Shown here: piece by piece, positions 15,201 through 25,838 of the stretch
Layout: each line of letters opens with the position of its first letter
Position numbering within the stretch: the first letter of the stretch is position 1
Assembly (NCBI GenBank): GCA_037975125.1
Contig: JAJQOW010000014.1
Coordinates: forward strand, 21,159,484-21,223,483
Direction: 5' to 3'
From: Latrodectus hesperus
Lineage: Eukaryota; Arthropoda; Arachnida; Araneae; Theridiidae
DNA length: 64,000 nucleotides
The notes under the pieces: model-generated
Database searches by the model: none
Told to the model about the DNA's origin: nothing
Seen by the model: the letters and a program-made list of their open reading frames with translations, nothing else
Position numbers and translations under genes: made by a program

Positions 15201-16466
15201 AACAAAAGTGTTGACCAAATAACTCAACCAGTGATAAAAAAAAAACAATAAAAAGTAAACAGAAACAAGAAAAAGAAAGTAAGCAATAATAAAAGTTCCA
15301 TGAAAATGAATTTGCAAGGTTTTCTAAAATTTCACTTCATAAATAGGAATTAAAATTATCATTCAATCTATGGTAACTTTTCCGGGACCAGCCACTAGTA
15401 AATAAAATTGCAAGTGCTTGTAAACAGTGAGAGTTTCATAAAAATTCTGATATACCATATCAGTTGCTAGGTTTCAGTCAAAATTTCTTATTCTAATACG
15501 GATATTTGACAATAATTTAAAACTTAATAGCATTTCAAACAAAGGCATAAAAGTTATATTGACTTTTATTCTTTGCTTATCGTTATCTTGACAGTAAAAA
15601 TCTTAGTGTGGTCTATAGCGGTAAAAATTTACCATACAGTAACCCTTGGCGAAATTTTAAAAAGTTGCCAAGGGTGACCGTATGCAGAACTTCCGATCGG
15701 GAAAAACGGCGGGAGGAAAATGGCTGAAATAGTGACAACTTTACGCGCTTCGCGAGCTGAGACTGTAATACTCAGTTTGGCCACAAAATTAACAAAAAAC
15801 GCAGATTTTTCGATTTCAAACACAAATGGTAAAATAATAAAAGTGATATGTTGAATTATCCATAAAATGTTTTGATTAAATTTTATACTAATGAATTTAA
15901 ATCGGTAAATATTCATAAGAAATTAATGACAAATAGGGTTGCTAAAATACTAGTTAGCCGGGTTTCCAGTAAAAATGTTCGCCCAAATTTGGAGCCAAAA
16001 ATACGTGCCAAGGGTGATCGTACTGTAAATCTGATCCTAGATTACAATAAGATTAGTACTATCAAGATCTAATTCGGAAAAAAATGGAGAATAAGAAATA
16101 ACAGTCTCAGGATTACAATTTCAATAATTTGATGGTTGAGCAGTTGCTCGAAAAGTATTTATTCAGTAAATTATATTTTAATTAAAAGATTCCAGCAAAT
16201 GTGTTCGCTAAATCTGGCGCCAAAAAAAGCACCAAGGATGACCGTACAGTAAATCTGATCCGATTAATTTATAAAATGTTTTTTATAATTGTCATTGATA
16301 TTTTTATGTAATCACACACTGCATCTTAATTATGTTGATTAATACCTTTGAAAATTCCAAATTCTTCGTTTATTTGTAATAACTTAAATGCACTTCTCGC
16401 TCGCCAGCCTTCCTCTTTAGCAAGACGATAGTAAACATCACGTTTGTCTTTTGAGGAACGACCCAT
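131..16466 (-). CDS. FTSJ1: tRNA 2'-O-methyltransferase FTSJ1/Trm7, 5' half of gene (exons 1-4, join of four exons)
   Basis: Cytoplasmic SAM-dependent RrmJ/FtsJ-family enzyme. Known family members 2'-O-methylate positions 32 and 34 of some tRNA anticodon loops, with a THADA/Trm732 or WDR6/Trm734 partner. Seen here: four exons on the minus strand, all with GT-AG junctions and matching phases, give 124 codons plus one base. The N-terminus [20 protein letters not shown] is nearly invariant in the family. Lys28 (in SAFKL) and Asp120 (in CDGAPD) match the first two members of the K-D-K-E catalytic tetrad. The SAM-binding motif [11 protein letters not shown] is at residues 47-57 and [13 protein letters not shown] at 76-88. 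The remaining tetrad residues and the C-terminus lie beyond base 1, so the gene is partial. No frameshift or stop is seen in the assembled exons. Start is the first ATG, at 16466. I am confident of the family; organism-level orthology is inferred. Confidence 0.95.
210..3015 (-). other. FTSJ1 intron 3
   Basis: About 2.8 kb of AT-rich DNA between exons 4 and 3. Apart from one less AT-rich, SINE-like stretch at about 1525-1800 I see no feature. Confidence 0.85.
1525..1800 (+). repeat. possible decayed tRNA-derived SINE
   Basis: A stretch clearly less AT-rich than its surroundings. It contains a B-box-like TTTTTTGAATCCCA about 60 bp after an A-box-like GTTGGCCTGGTTC, the spacing expected of a tRNA-derived SINE head. 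The match is weak and the boundaries are guesses from base composition. Confidence 0.33.
3016..3118 (-). CDS. FTSJ1: FTSJ1 exon 3 ([13 protein letters not shown] motif)
   Basis: 103 nt. Acceptor TTTTTCACATAG|GGG and donor ACTAAG|GTGATT. Encodes residues 65-98 after the split Arg64, including [15 protein letters not shown] and IQIQGDITK, which hold the acidic residue that contacts the SAM ribose in this family. Ends in phase 0. Confidence 0.95.
4806..4930. repeat. cluster of short direct/inverted repeats (GAATGTTATAAG)
   Basis: The motif AGAATGTTATAAGAAATAAT occurs at about 4805 and 4911, with inverted copies (CTTATAACATTCTTAT) between them. Together they give imperfect palindromes. Probably slippage or local fold-back expansion. 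Confidence 0.6.
5575..5611. repeat. perfect 15-bp hairpin
   Basis: GAGTCATCCTATTAC, a 7-nt loop TTTTCTA, then the exact reverse complement GTAATAGGATGACTC. It stands out in the flanking AT-rich intron. No coding sequence or TIR context is visible. Confidence 0.9.
8390..9540. other. unrecognised, less AT-rich block inside FTSJ1 intron 2
   Basis: Base composition is more even than in the surrounding intron. A 106-codon open frame at 9175-9495 (+) is rich in aromatic and basic residues, ending in a segment like [16 protein letters not shown] recognise no domain. A degenerate transposon is the simplest reading, but I cannot name a family. Confidence 0.25.
10598..10667 (-). CDS. FTSJ1: FTSJ1 exon 2 (SAM-binding motif I)
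   Basis: 70 nt. Acceptor TTTACTCAG|AT and donor TTGAG|GTAATT. The leading AT completes the split codon with the G of exon 1 to give Asp41. Encodes [18 protein letters not shown], the glycine-rich SAM-binding loop. The trailing AG starts the Arg codon finished by exon 3. Too short to be found by ORF length alone. Confidence 0.95.
11156..11590. repeat. diverged tandem repeat, about 105-137-bp units
   Basis: Four imperfect units start near 11156, 11263, 11399 and 11527. Each opens with a variant of AAACATTTTT-TAAAAACTTGAATTTTAATT. Units 2 and 3 share AATTAACTGGGCAGT and then a stretch ending in a TCAGTGTAATCTAGTAC-like block. Unit 2 contains an A16 run. Confidence 0.75.
12840..13090 (+). repeat. 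tRNA-derived SINE
   Basis: The tRNA-like head has an A box TGGCTGAGCAC (12847-12857) and a B box GGTTTGAATCC (12903-12913). Spacing is right for an internal Pol III promoter. The head is followed by GAGCATGGAT and a tRNA-unrelated body containing CTCTCTCTCCCGTCTGTC. This head type is, to my knowledge, common in arachnid SINEs. It is not a functional tRNA: the acceptor stem does not pair. The 3' boundary is approximate. Confidence 0.7.
15620..16037. mobile_element. MITE, copy 1 (TIR family with CACCCTTGGC ends)
   Basis: About 418 bp with imperfect inverted ends. The left end GGTAAAAATTTACCATACAG leads into ACCCTTGGCG. The right end, reverse-complemented, reads GGATCAGATTTACAGTACG and leads into CACCCTTGGC. 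No transposase ORF. A second member with the same ends and interior is at 35451-35700. The superfamily is unassigned because no clear target duplication is visible. Confidence 0.7.
16190..16261. mobile_element. isolated right end of the same MITE family
   Basis: A third right end: TTCCAGCAAATGTGTTCGCT followed by CCAAGGATGACCGTACAG and TAAATCTGATCC. It parallels 15964-16037 and sits about 85 bp from FTSJ1 exon 1. Probably a local duplication or a truncated second insertion. Confidence 0.65.
16346..16466 (-). CDS. FTSJ1: FTSJ1 exon 1 (start codon, catalytic Lys28)
   Basis: 121 nt, 40 codons plus one base (phase 1). Begins with ATG at 16466-16464 and encodes the N-terminal helix and SAFKL with catalytic Lys28. 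Donor AAAG|GTATTAAT at 16345-16344. A partial MITE end (to about 16261) sits only about 85 bp inside the intron. Confidence 0.95.
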
Positions 16467-16570
16467 TATTTAGTTAATTAATTTAATAAGTTCTTTAAGC
16501 TGTAGCTAAATATAAAAGTAAGATAAATATTATCAGGATAAATCCATGAAATGTTGTAAATTGATGATAA

Positions 16571-16759
16571 ATGCCCACTTTGGAACTTCAGAGAAATGTG
16601 GTCAACTTGTTTGTTTTGATTTTTGTTGCAATAGTTTCAATTTGTCTATTTTCGCTGATTGAAGCCGATACACAACGCCAACTCCTTCAAATTTTCCGCA
16701 ATGAAATGATGAGGGCAACACCTGAAAGGTCAGGCGCGAACTTCTTCTTGAATTCATAA
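16571..16759 (+). CDS. short divergent ORF, putative membrane-anchored peptide (unrecognised)
   Basis: 62 codons starting 104 bp from the FTSJ1 ATG on the opposite strand. A hydrophobic stretch at residues 12-30 (VNLFVLIFVAIVSICLFSL) follows a short N-terminus, as in a signal anchor. A possible donor (GAAAG|GTCAGG near 16727) would make it a first exon of a longer gene. I recognise no family. It could equally be chance; its position in a shared promoter region is the main reason to list it. Confidence 0.25.
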   Translation: MPTLELQRNVVNLFVLIFVAIVSICLFSLIEADTQRQLLQIFRNEMMRATPERSGANFFLNS

Positions 16760-16782
16760 TGACGTCATATTATGTGACGTCA
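16760..16782. promoter_or_regulatory. two CRE-like palindromes upstream of FTSJ1
   Basis: Two exact TGACGTCA octamers, at 16760-16767 and 16775-16782, about 295-316 bp upstream of the FTSJ1 start codon. CREB/ATF proteins bind this octamer in animals. Use as a promoter element here is inferred. If the divergent ORF is real, the sites fall just after its stop codon. Confidence 0.4.
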
Positions 16783-17302
16783 ATGTTCTGTTTAAGGCTA
16801 ATGTAAAGGGTAATTAAGGGGCTCTAGTTCTGTTGAACCAATGAAACTATTTACATCATATTGAAATATTTAGATTTTAACTGATGAGCAATATCAGTGT
16901 TTTGAAATTAGGACTGTTTAATCATCGAGACATCTGATATATATGTTAGTTTATTAATATTGAAACTCAAAAAGTCTAATTTTTTGAAATTTTTTTATAT
17001 TTTGATAATTTTTTTGAAAATATTGAAAACTATCATCATTTAACAAAACTAGTGATTATTTCATTATCTAAATTTATTAAAACTCATATGAATTGCATCA
17101 TTACTTTAAATATAATATAATTATATTTTTAAAATAAATGAGATAATTTTTTATCATAACTATAAATCCAACCAAATTATCAACACAATTCAAATATTAT
17201 TAAAATATTTTTCATGTAAATTATCTTATGAAAAACAATAATATAATAATGCATTCCTGAATCTTTAATTCTGCAATGATAATTAATTTCTTTACATATG
17301 TG

Positions 17303-17320
17303 TATATATATATATAAATT

Positions 17321-17416
<96 letters not shown>
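17303..17416. repeat. (TA)n microsatellite
   Basis: About 114 bp of TA repeats with two interruptions near 17315-17330. The pure run is 17331-17416. Confidence 0.97.
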
Positions 17417-17419
<3 letters not shown>

Positions 17420-17747
17420 ATACTTTTAGCTATGTTTTAGTTAGTTTAAAAATAAATGGTAGTTACATATACAGACTTCCATAAATGCTTTTTAAGACCT
17501 TAATCCTCAATCAAAAAATGTTTACAATATAGTATCTTTATACTTAAACTTTATTTGGCTCAGCAACATCTACATGATTTTTTTACAAATATTACTTTAA
17601 TTCCGAATTTTTTTTAATTTAATATTAAATTATATAACTCAATGCTATAAAGAAATTAAATCTTAAACTCCATTGAAGCTTTTAACTTGCATAATCTAGT
17701 ATGGTGAAGATGTTATTAAAATTAAGAGTGTACAAACAAATTTTACT

Positions 17748-17925
17748 ATTTCAACGTCAAATGTTAGCTGTGAACGTTCGTTCAGTAAATTAAAATTAAT
17801 TCTGACATATACGATCAACCATGGAACAAAATTATTGGAGTGACTTAGCATTTTTATCCGGATAATTTGAAAAAATTGAAATGATCAACACTAATGAAGC
17901 AATTAATCAATTTCATCATTAATGG
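17748..17925 (+). pseudogene. hAT transposase C-terminal (dimerisation) remnant
   Basis: Frame starting near 17757 reads SNVSCERSFSKLKLI and continues about 12 codons to a stop. The C-E-R-x-F-S-x-L-K-x-I core is the hallmark of the hAT C-terminal dimerisation region. Nothing of the upstream transposase is recognisable nearby, so this is a short fossil. Confidence 0.5.
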
Positions 17926-18917
17926 CAAATGAAATGTATGCATAACTAATTAATTTATTCTAACTCACTGTTATTTATAAATACATTTAATCTATATACA
18001 ATATATATTAACATCATTCACTGCTGAAAAATATACATTTTTGAAAAAAAATTATATTAATATGTAAAATAAATAGTCTTTTTAAATTATTTTAAATTAT
18101 AGCAAGTCTTATTATTATCCTGTCACATTTCTGAATCCAATTCTAGAGTTCTGATTGTTTTTATTCGATTTTTATTGTTTCAAATTTAAAAGCATAACCT
18201 TAAATCTTCAGAACTATCTACAACTTGAATTATTTTAAAGAAAGTGCTTTTATTATTTGCATTATAGTCTCATTATGAGTTTATATTATATTACTATTTA
18301 TTGTGGAAGAGCACCAAAATAGATATCCTTCAAATTCTCATGAACTGGGTAAAACGCAAACAGCATCTGTGTCTGGATAGATCATTTTATAATTGCTTAC
18401 TTTATTGACAGGAGATATTCTGGTTCATGGAAAAGTGTTATCTACCCTAGTTTGTTGATCGATTTTAAATTATTAACAGATGTGGGAAAAGCAGTTTAAC
18501 TTCCTGTGGTATTCGTACTCAAAATTTCTCAAAGGAGGCTGATTGCCACTTTGGATGACCGAGTCTGTGCTCCAGGTGCTCACCACCAATTTATTTGCTT
18601 TGACTCCCAATGGGGTGTAATTATTAGTCACAGGGAAAGATTTTAATGAGGATATAACAATTATTTCCATTTACCTATCATTTAGTTAATTGTTAAACCA
18701 TGTATTTTCATCTGGTATGGCCAAACTGCGTGGGTATGTTATATTTAATATTTTCTTTTAAAGGTCCTAGTATTAATATTGAAATATCATAACCACTGGT
18801 ACCAAATGCATTAATAAAATCATTGTTTTAAAAAAATGAGTTAAACCAACAAGTATTTATTTAAGTTCTTGACATCATGTACGCTTGGATGTGAGATATG
18901 ATATATTGTTGTCTATG

Positions 18918-21900
18918 TTTTTGTTGTATAATATTTATAGTTACTTATTGTGTTTTGTGTTATTTACAAATATAAAAATAAATTTTTTTTTTATTTTTAG
19001 CTACTTTTACTAACAATAATAGTCTTTGATTTTTATATTTGTTAATGAACGTCTATTAATGCCGAGGAAATACTTTTAATATTTGAAGTGCAAAATGGCA
19101 AAGAAATATTTTTTGAATCTTTTTCCATTATATAATAAGACAATATTATCAGCATAGCAATTATTAGAAATATACATTGTTGAGAATTTGTTTCAGAAAT
19201 AAATATTTATCAGTTTTTCTAATAATCATCATAGATTTTCTTTTGCAATCAAATAGATTGGGAAAATCCTAATACTAATTTATCTTTATATTGTCACATA
19301 ACTATTCATGCACATCATAATTAAATGTGAATGAAGCAACAAATATTTGAAACTATATTGAATACATTACAGTATTAGAAGAGTTAATTTTTAAATTCTT
19401 GAATAATTTTGTAATAATATTCTTGATTTAAACTTTCATGAAATATCATCAAGTACTGAAACTGACTCCAGTTAACAATCAATAGAAAATATGATCTATT
19501 GTGTAAGTTTATCGAAAATAATCACTATTCCATTTCTCTGATAAGCTCAATAAATTATAAAAAATAAAATTTAGTATTTTTGTGAGGTATGAGTAGGATA
19601 AAATTTATTTTCTAGAAAAGAATTATTCTATAAGTGACATATATTTACATGTTATTTTCTTAATAACAATAATTTTTTTCAAGGGTGACATATTTAACTG
19701 AATTTAGGATTGAAAACAGAAATTATGGGCAGTGTAAAAATTAAATACGGCATTCATTTACACCTAAAATGTTATTTTGTGTTTAATTAATTATATATGT
19801 GATTTCATCCATATTTATTTCAAAACAGTTTCAATTTATTTTGAAATTATGTATTAATAAGCTTTCTTTTTATTTACTTCAAAAAGTTAACACGTTTGCC
19901 ATCAGCAAAATGACTCTTTTTTATCATTACTACATTACTTTTTCTAATTTTTTTAGAATATCATAGAATTTTCGAAGTATGAATAATATTTTAATTGTGT
20001 GTGTGTATTAACAGTTATTAATATATCTTCATTATGAAATTTTCTTAACCATGAAACTTATAATCTGTGCATATAAAATTATTGTTTTTAACAATAATCT
20101 AAATTTTTTCTCATTAAATGACAATATATTAAATTATTAGATTAAATTGTTTGTTTTGATTAGTTGTTTTTAAGTATTCATGTTAATATTTGAGCATTAT
20201 AGAAAGACTGATATTAGTTTTTATTTTTGTCTCATTTGGTGGTGAGGTGTCAGTAACCTTTGAAAAAAGTTTCCAGAGCAAGGGAACGTGGACTCCCCTC
20301 ACCATGTTGCTCCTGCTTTTTTAAGTGTGGAGCTCCACTGCATATTTTTTTAAAGTGACATGCTACACTTAAAACAATTTTCCGACTATTCCATACCAAT
20401 TTCCCATTCAGGGTCATTGGATTCAATGAATCTGACCTCATCATTATCAGACAATTGATTACTATCTACCTTAGGTCTTTAGGCCTTTGGCATTAGGTGC
20501 TCAATATCTTGGGATTCAGGGGTCGGAATCTCCAATTCCACCATTTTTAACCCTTCTTTTTTAATGCCATTTTTATATCCTATAAAGAAAAAGAAAAAGT
20601 ATATAGTAAAAAATAGCATTGTAATCAACAGAAGTTACAGAAATATAATTAAATTAACGCAACTTTTACCAGGATAAACAGCAACAATGTCTTCTAAAAC
20701 CTGTTATACTTGTTCATCATAACTTAATTTATTAAGTCTCATCCGTCGATAGAAATGTAAAGCTATGTATTCATTTACCAGATCTTCTACAAAATTAAAA
20801 TTAGAGTTAAGTTCTGAGAAAAGTACATGTTTAAAATATCAGCCTAATTAATTTTTGCATACTTCTTCGGCTTTTCAATGCATCTTTTAAATACCGGTTC
20901 TCATTTTCTAGCGGGTTTATAGTATTTTGGGGATCATCTTTCCCTACAAATTCACCTTTAGAGTGATTAGTACGCTTGTGTACGGCGTTATTAAAAAGGG
21001 CTGTTATCCCCTTGTATTGCGCCGCCTTATCACTACATATGATTGAAGTATCTGGATGACAGTACCTAAATTGAAAAACATTATATTTGATATTGTATCA
21101 CAAATAACTTATAATATATTTTAACTGCATGCTAATTTCTAAATGAAATTTTGCAGAAGTTATTTACTTTTTAACAAGAGCCCATAAATCCTTCTTGCTT
21201 TTACCCCCAGTAACAAAAAACAATAAACCCTCTCTATCTTCCCGACAATACATTCCTAAAAGAAACGAATTTACTTATTTAATGTTTTTATGATGATGAA
21301 CAGAATTAGCAATAAATTTTGTTCATCGCGCAGAAGTAATTAGATATTCATATATTATCTACAATAAATAAATCCATCCTTATCAGAAACAGTTGTTGTT
21401 TGATTAGAAGTAATTTTGCCCCTATTATATTTCCTACTTGTGAGGAAAGCCTCATCAATCATAATTGTTTTACCTGTAACGATTTTGAATATTATAATAC
21501 AAAATAATTATTTATGTATAATAATATAACCAGCTTATTGAAAGTTAAATTTTAAGATTTTATCAGAAAATTAAACAAAAAAATAAATAAAAAAAAGAAT
21601 TACAAATCTTATAAGAAATTTTTATATATAAATATATAAATAAAATGTTAACTTACCTGCACCACCAAGTTGCCGATAATTATGACTAGCATGTATTTCT
21701 GCCACTTCTCGGCAAAAACCATACCAGTCCCACACAGTTTCTGATGAGATGCTGGGTTGACCCCTATATTTCCTCCACTTATTCAAATGACCAATTCAAT
21801 GACTTAGTTTTTGCTTCCAAACAAAAGAAATTATGATAAACAGAATATCCTGGCATGCTAACTTCGTATTGTACACCAAAGTATTCTCTGCTGGGTTATA

Positions 21901-22447
21901 TATAACTAAAACATTTCTGTGTATTTCTTTTTTCGTATAACCATCTAAATCCAGTGGCATGAAATGAAGAAGTTATGGCTCGCAAGTTTGATCCACATTT
22001 AGGAGCAACATCAATCCTCTTAGGTAAAATACCTAAATCTTGCATTATCTCCGTAACTTTATCTTCATTTCCAACAACAAGAAATAAAGTTACAAACCAC
22101 AAATTCGTGACTAAAGGATGCATTTTTAAAGTATGAAAATCGCTTTATAAAATTATCAGAAAAATCCTAATATAATTATTAACGAAATATCTTAGAACAA
22201 GTTTAATTATGAACGAAATATCTTAGAACGCTGCTAAATATACTACGTCCACTCACATGTCATAATGATGTTTATATTTTCACCTTATATTTCACCCAAT
22301 CACATTTTCCCCGGGCAACAATATCATCGTAACCTACAGATCATCGTAGCTGGGTTACCATGCTGTGACTGTAATCGCTTAGATTTGGCGAAGAAGACAA
22401 TGAAATGTGTCATTTGGCGGAGGCAACACGAATACCCGTATATTCCC
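18918..22447 (-). mobile_element. Merlin-superfamily DNA transposon (about 3.5 kb)
   Basis: Boundaries are set by similarity to an internally deleted copy at 41408-41914. Both ends match that copy and everything from about 19142 to 22138 is absent from it. The minus-strand interior encodes an ISXO2-like DDE transposase split by introns (20386-22123). I could not match the two termini to each other as TIRs, so exact ends are provisional. A small direct duplication (AACGAAATATCTTAGAAC twice) lies at about 22180-22230. Confidence 0.75.
20386..22123 (-). pseudogene. Merlin transposase (ISXO2-like DDE), intron-containing and broken
   Basis: Six segments read in order with GT-AG junctions for most: about 22123-21657, 21473 to about 21375, 21255-21168, 21065-20863, 20786-20670 and 20579-20386. 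Segment 1 has a zinc-ribbon remnant (PKCGSNLR, GFRW) and WDWYGFCREVAEIH. Segment 2 has GKTIMIDEAFLTSRKYNRGK with the first catalytic Asp. Segment 3 has CREDREGLLFFVTGGKSKKD. Segment 4 has SIICSDKAAQYKG with the second Asp and TNHSKGEF, then the glutamate region LENENRYLK. Segment 5 has LVNEYIALHFYRR. Segment 6 ends in SNDPEWE. Damage: a frameshift near 21905, a TGA near 21797, and TAA stops in segments 5 and 6. The segment 2/3 junction lacks a clean donor. The family call is strong; function is lost. Confidence 0.8.
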
Positions 22448-24326
22448 TAAATTTTATCTAAATTAATTTAAAGATATATTTAAACATAAAAAAATAAGAT
22501 TCTGAATTTCAATTTATTTCCTTCTCATAAAAAAAACCCATGTTTATTAGCACAAATTATAACCTATCTTAGATTTTTCAAATGTTTTGTAAGACAAATG
22601 ACTTATTTCCTAGAATAGAACATTTTTTTATGTTTGTCAAAATAAGTTCCATCGTTTGAATCCCACAGATATCTTCGATGTATATAATTTCATAAAATTA
22701 ATAACCTTTCTAAAATTTTACAAAAATGTTAATTTTTAATAAAATAGATTTTCTTTATTTTATCATCATTAATAAATAAATTTTTAGTAAATAATTTAAT
22801 AAAAAGGTAATATTTAATATACAAAAATTAATTTAATGACCTTTGCGAAGATTTTTCACGAATTAATCTTCATAAAAATATTGATGAAAAATTAATCGCA
22901 GACATTATTTCGAAGGGAGAAAAAAAGAAAAAGGTAAATAATTTGCTTTGTAGCCGGTGCCCTGTCAGATATTTCTAACTTTCTGGAAAACCTAAAAGTT
23001 CTCTCGAAACGCCTATTTTGTAACGTTTTCTGACGTCACTTGTTCGCCGAAGTTTTACCGGCCTCAGTTTACCGGCAACTTTCTCCTTATTGCCCCCGAC
23101 CTAACGATCATGCTATAGTTCGTCTTGAACCGTAACTGATATTAAATTTGTTACCTTGGAAACATAAGAACAATGTCATGAAATGTTCGTTTTATTCTAT
23201 TAGTTACCACCATCTTATTTCTTCTAACCGATGCTGAGATACATCACAGCAATGTAATAAAGCAAATAATCGAAATCTAATGCATAATTTCACGGCAATA
23301 AAACAACATATTTTTTATTTAAATTGATTGCCTTGCCATCATAAGAAGTTTAGAGGCTATTAACGAATTTCCTTTTCAGAGAAATCTCTATAAAGACAAA
23401 ATTGTACACATTTGCAATGAAACTTTATTTCTTCTATTAATTTTTAATTTTGAATACGTTTTCTCTTCTATTTATTTAAATGGAAAATATGCAAAGAAAT
23501 TATTTAAATTTAAAAGAAATTATTATTATTTGCCAGCAAACCAAACTCAAAAACCAATGGTTCCGATTATTTGAAGGCTATTTTTGAATATTGCAGCATC
23601 CGCTCTGTTGTTATATACAGCAACTTTTTCTAAGCATTCATAGATTATAAAACTGAAAAAATACAAATATTTATCTCTCATTTCATTTTCATGTACTGTA
23701 ACACAAAATGATCGCAAATTTCTTCTTCATAAACTTTAAAAAATTAAAAAAAAAGTTCATTAATTAGTTCATTAAAAGTTCATTAACTATTAAAAGATAT
23801 ATAAAAACAAGTGAAGGTGTTTTACAAAATATTTAAATGTGTGGACACACAAAATATAAATAAAATGTGAAAAACTTTGTTCAGAACATGCTAAAAAAGG
23901 TTTCAAAAGTCCTCTATATTGAGTTATTTGCAAAAGTATGTTTATTTACATAATGAACTTGCTAAAAATGACTAAATCATTTTGATCAAATTTTAATTAT
24001 TTTAATAAACTTAAAATTTTTTTAAATACCTGTTTATCATTATTTGTGTAGTTCACATCTTCAATTTTTTTTATAAGTGTCCTTCAGAATTTTTATGTGC
24101 TATAGAAAAGTAAGCCCGAGTTAATATATTGTAAGATTTTAAGATTCTTTGTCGTTCAGTAATCAGTTTTTGTATTATAAGGTTAATTTTGACAGGGATT
24201 TACAGTGTAAAGTGGTTTACGAACCACTTAAAACTTCCAAATAAAAGGTTTAAATTAAAATTGTTTAAATTAAAATTGAAGTATTTTAAATAATAAGAAC
24301 AAATATCAGCAATATGCCTAGTCATG

Positions 24327-24440
<114 letters not shown>

Positions 24441-25631
24441 CTATCGATGCTTCCATTATTTTCTGTTTGTTATGAATGAAAATGCCATTTATATAAATTA
24501 GTTATTTAGTTTCATAAAAATTAAATTTATTTTATTTCTACTTTTTCCTTTTTTAGGGAATTATACAAAAAGTAAGTAAGTATTTTGATTAATATGATTA
24601 TAGTTTCTTAAAATTTTAAATATCATACACACACACACATAAGTGAGTGAAATATGGTTAAAATAAGAATAAGCTTATTTTGAGGAATTTGTTTATAAAT
24701 GGATGGTTTATATCAAAAATAATTTAAAAGCTATTAAGTATTTTTTGTTACAATTAATATAATTAAATGTGATTGCATAGTTTATTCTTAATTGAATGAT
24801 TATTAATTAAACAGCACTGGTTATTTTTATATTTGAATGAAGTTTCACAGAGTATATATAATACTTATATTTTTACAAAATATTTCGATTAAAATTGCTG
24901 TGTAATCAAAAAAAAATTTGTAGAAAAACAGCAAGAATTACCAATATCACCAACATAGTTGAATTTAAACATCACTTAGGTGCTTGTGTTTTAAGAAATT
25001 TTCACTTTTGGTGTCAGAGGTCACAGGTGATATATTATTTTTACTGTCATGGTCTCTCTAAATACAATATCTAATACATGTGATGAATATGAACCATTGA
25101 AGAATGAAAACAATATCAGTGGATAGGATATTTTATCAATTCTCTCCTTTTAGCATACAATCCTTAATTTAAGCTTTATCATTTAAGTTCATAATAAAAG
25201 GTATATTTTCACTTTTTCTCAACTTCAAACTTATTTATCTAAACATGAATGATAGAGCAGATTACGCAAACTGATTTTATTAATAAGGAATTATAAAATA
25301 ATTAGGTGTAATTTTATTAATTATTGCATAATATATTATTCTCATTCTAATCTAAAAATTTTACTCATAATTTACCATTAAATTTAAAATATTATAGAAA
25401 AGAATACAACTATATATAAGCAATTGCATTCTCATTAAATTTTAGTTTATTTACATATGAAACTGATATTTAGGAAAAATTTCGCTTGCATAAAAACAAA
25501 CACAATAACTTTTTATATGAAGAATGCAATCATTCTCATTTATGCCTTTCTTGGGTTTCTAGCAACTATGATGATCCTCAAAACGATTTGCTAGTAGAAA
25601 GTCTTAATGTACATCAGTTTGAACTGAAATT

Positions 25632-25838
25632 ATGTGCCTAAAAATGAGATTCAAAGAAAAACGAGGGGAATTAGTTGATGGAGATTTAAATTACGCTAAT
25701 AACCAACGTGAAAAATTTATTTTTGGTGACGGAGTAAAAATCCTGATTTATCGCATGGAACGAAAGATATTTTCTTCATTAGATAAAATAATTTCTGAAA
25801 TTCAAGCAAGGTTGTATCATATCTGCAAAACAGCATAA
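25632..25838 (+). pseudogene. possible hAT (DUF4371/ZMYM-like) transposase fragment
   Basis: 68-codon open frame ending with ERKIFSSLDKIISEIQARL. This resembles the stretch ahead of the catalytic core in ZMYM1-like hAT proteins, where a phenylalanine-rich segment leads into LD-x-I-x-x-L/I-x-x-RF. Frames downstream (to about 26750) are broken and I cannot extend the match. Low confidence. Confidence 0.3.

Larger units (their letters stand above)
10668..16345 (-). other. FTSJ1 intron 1
   Basis: About 5.7 kb. Contains a diverged tandem repeat (11156-11590), a SINE (about 12840-13090), and a MITE with a partial second copy close to exon 1 (15620-16261). The remainder is featureless AT-rich sequence. 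Confidence 0.85.

Noticed and set aside
18473..18670. 65-codon minus-strand frame
   Set aside because: No recognisable motif and no neighbouring support.
20250..20444. 64-codon minus-strand frame as a separate gene
   Set aside because: It overlaps the last transposase segment of the Merlin element in another frame.
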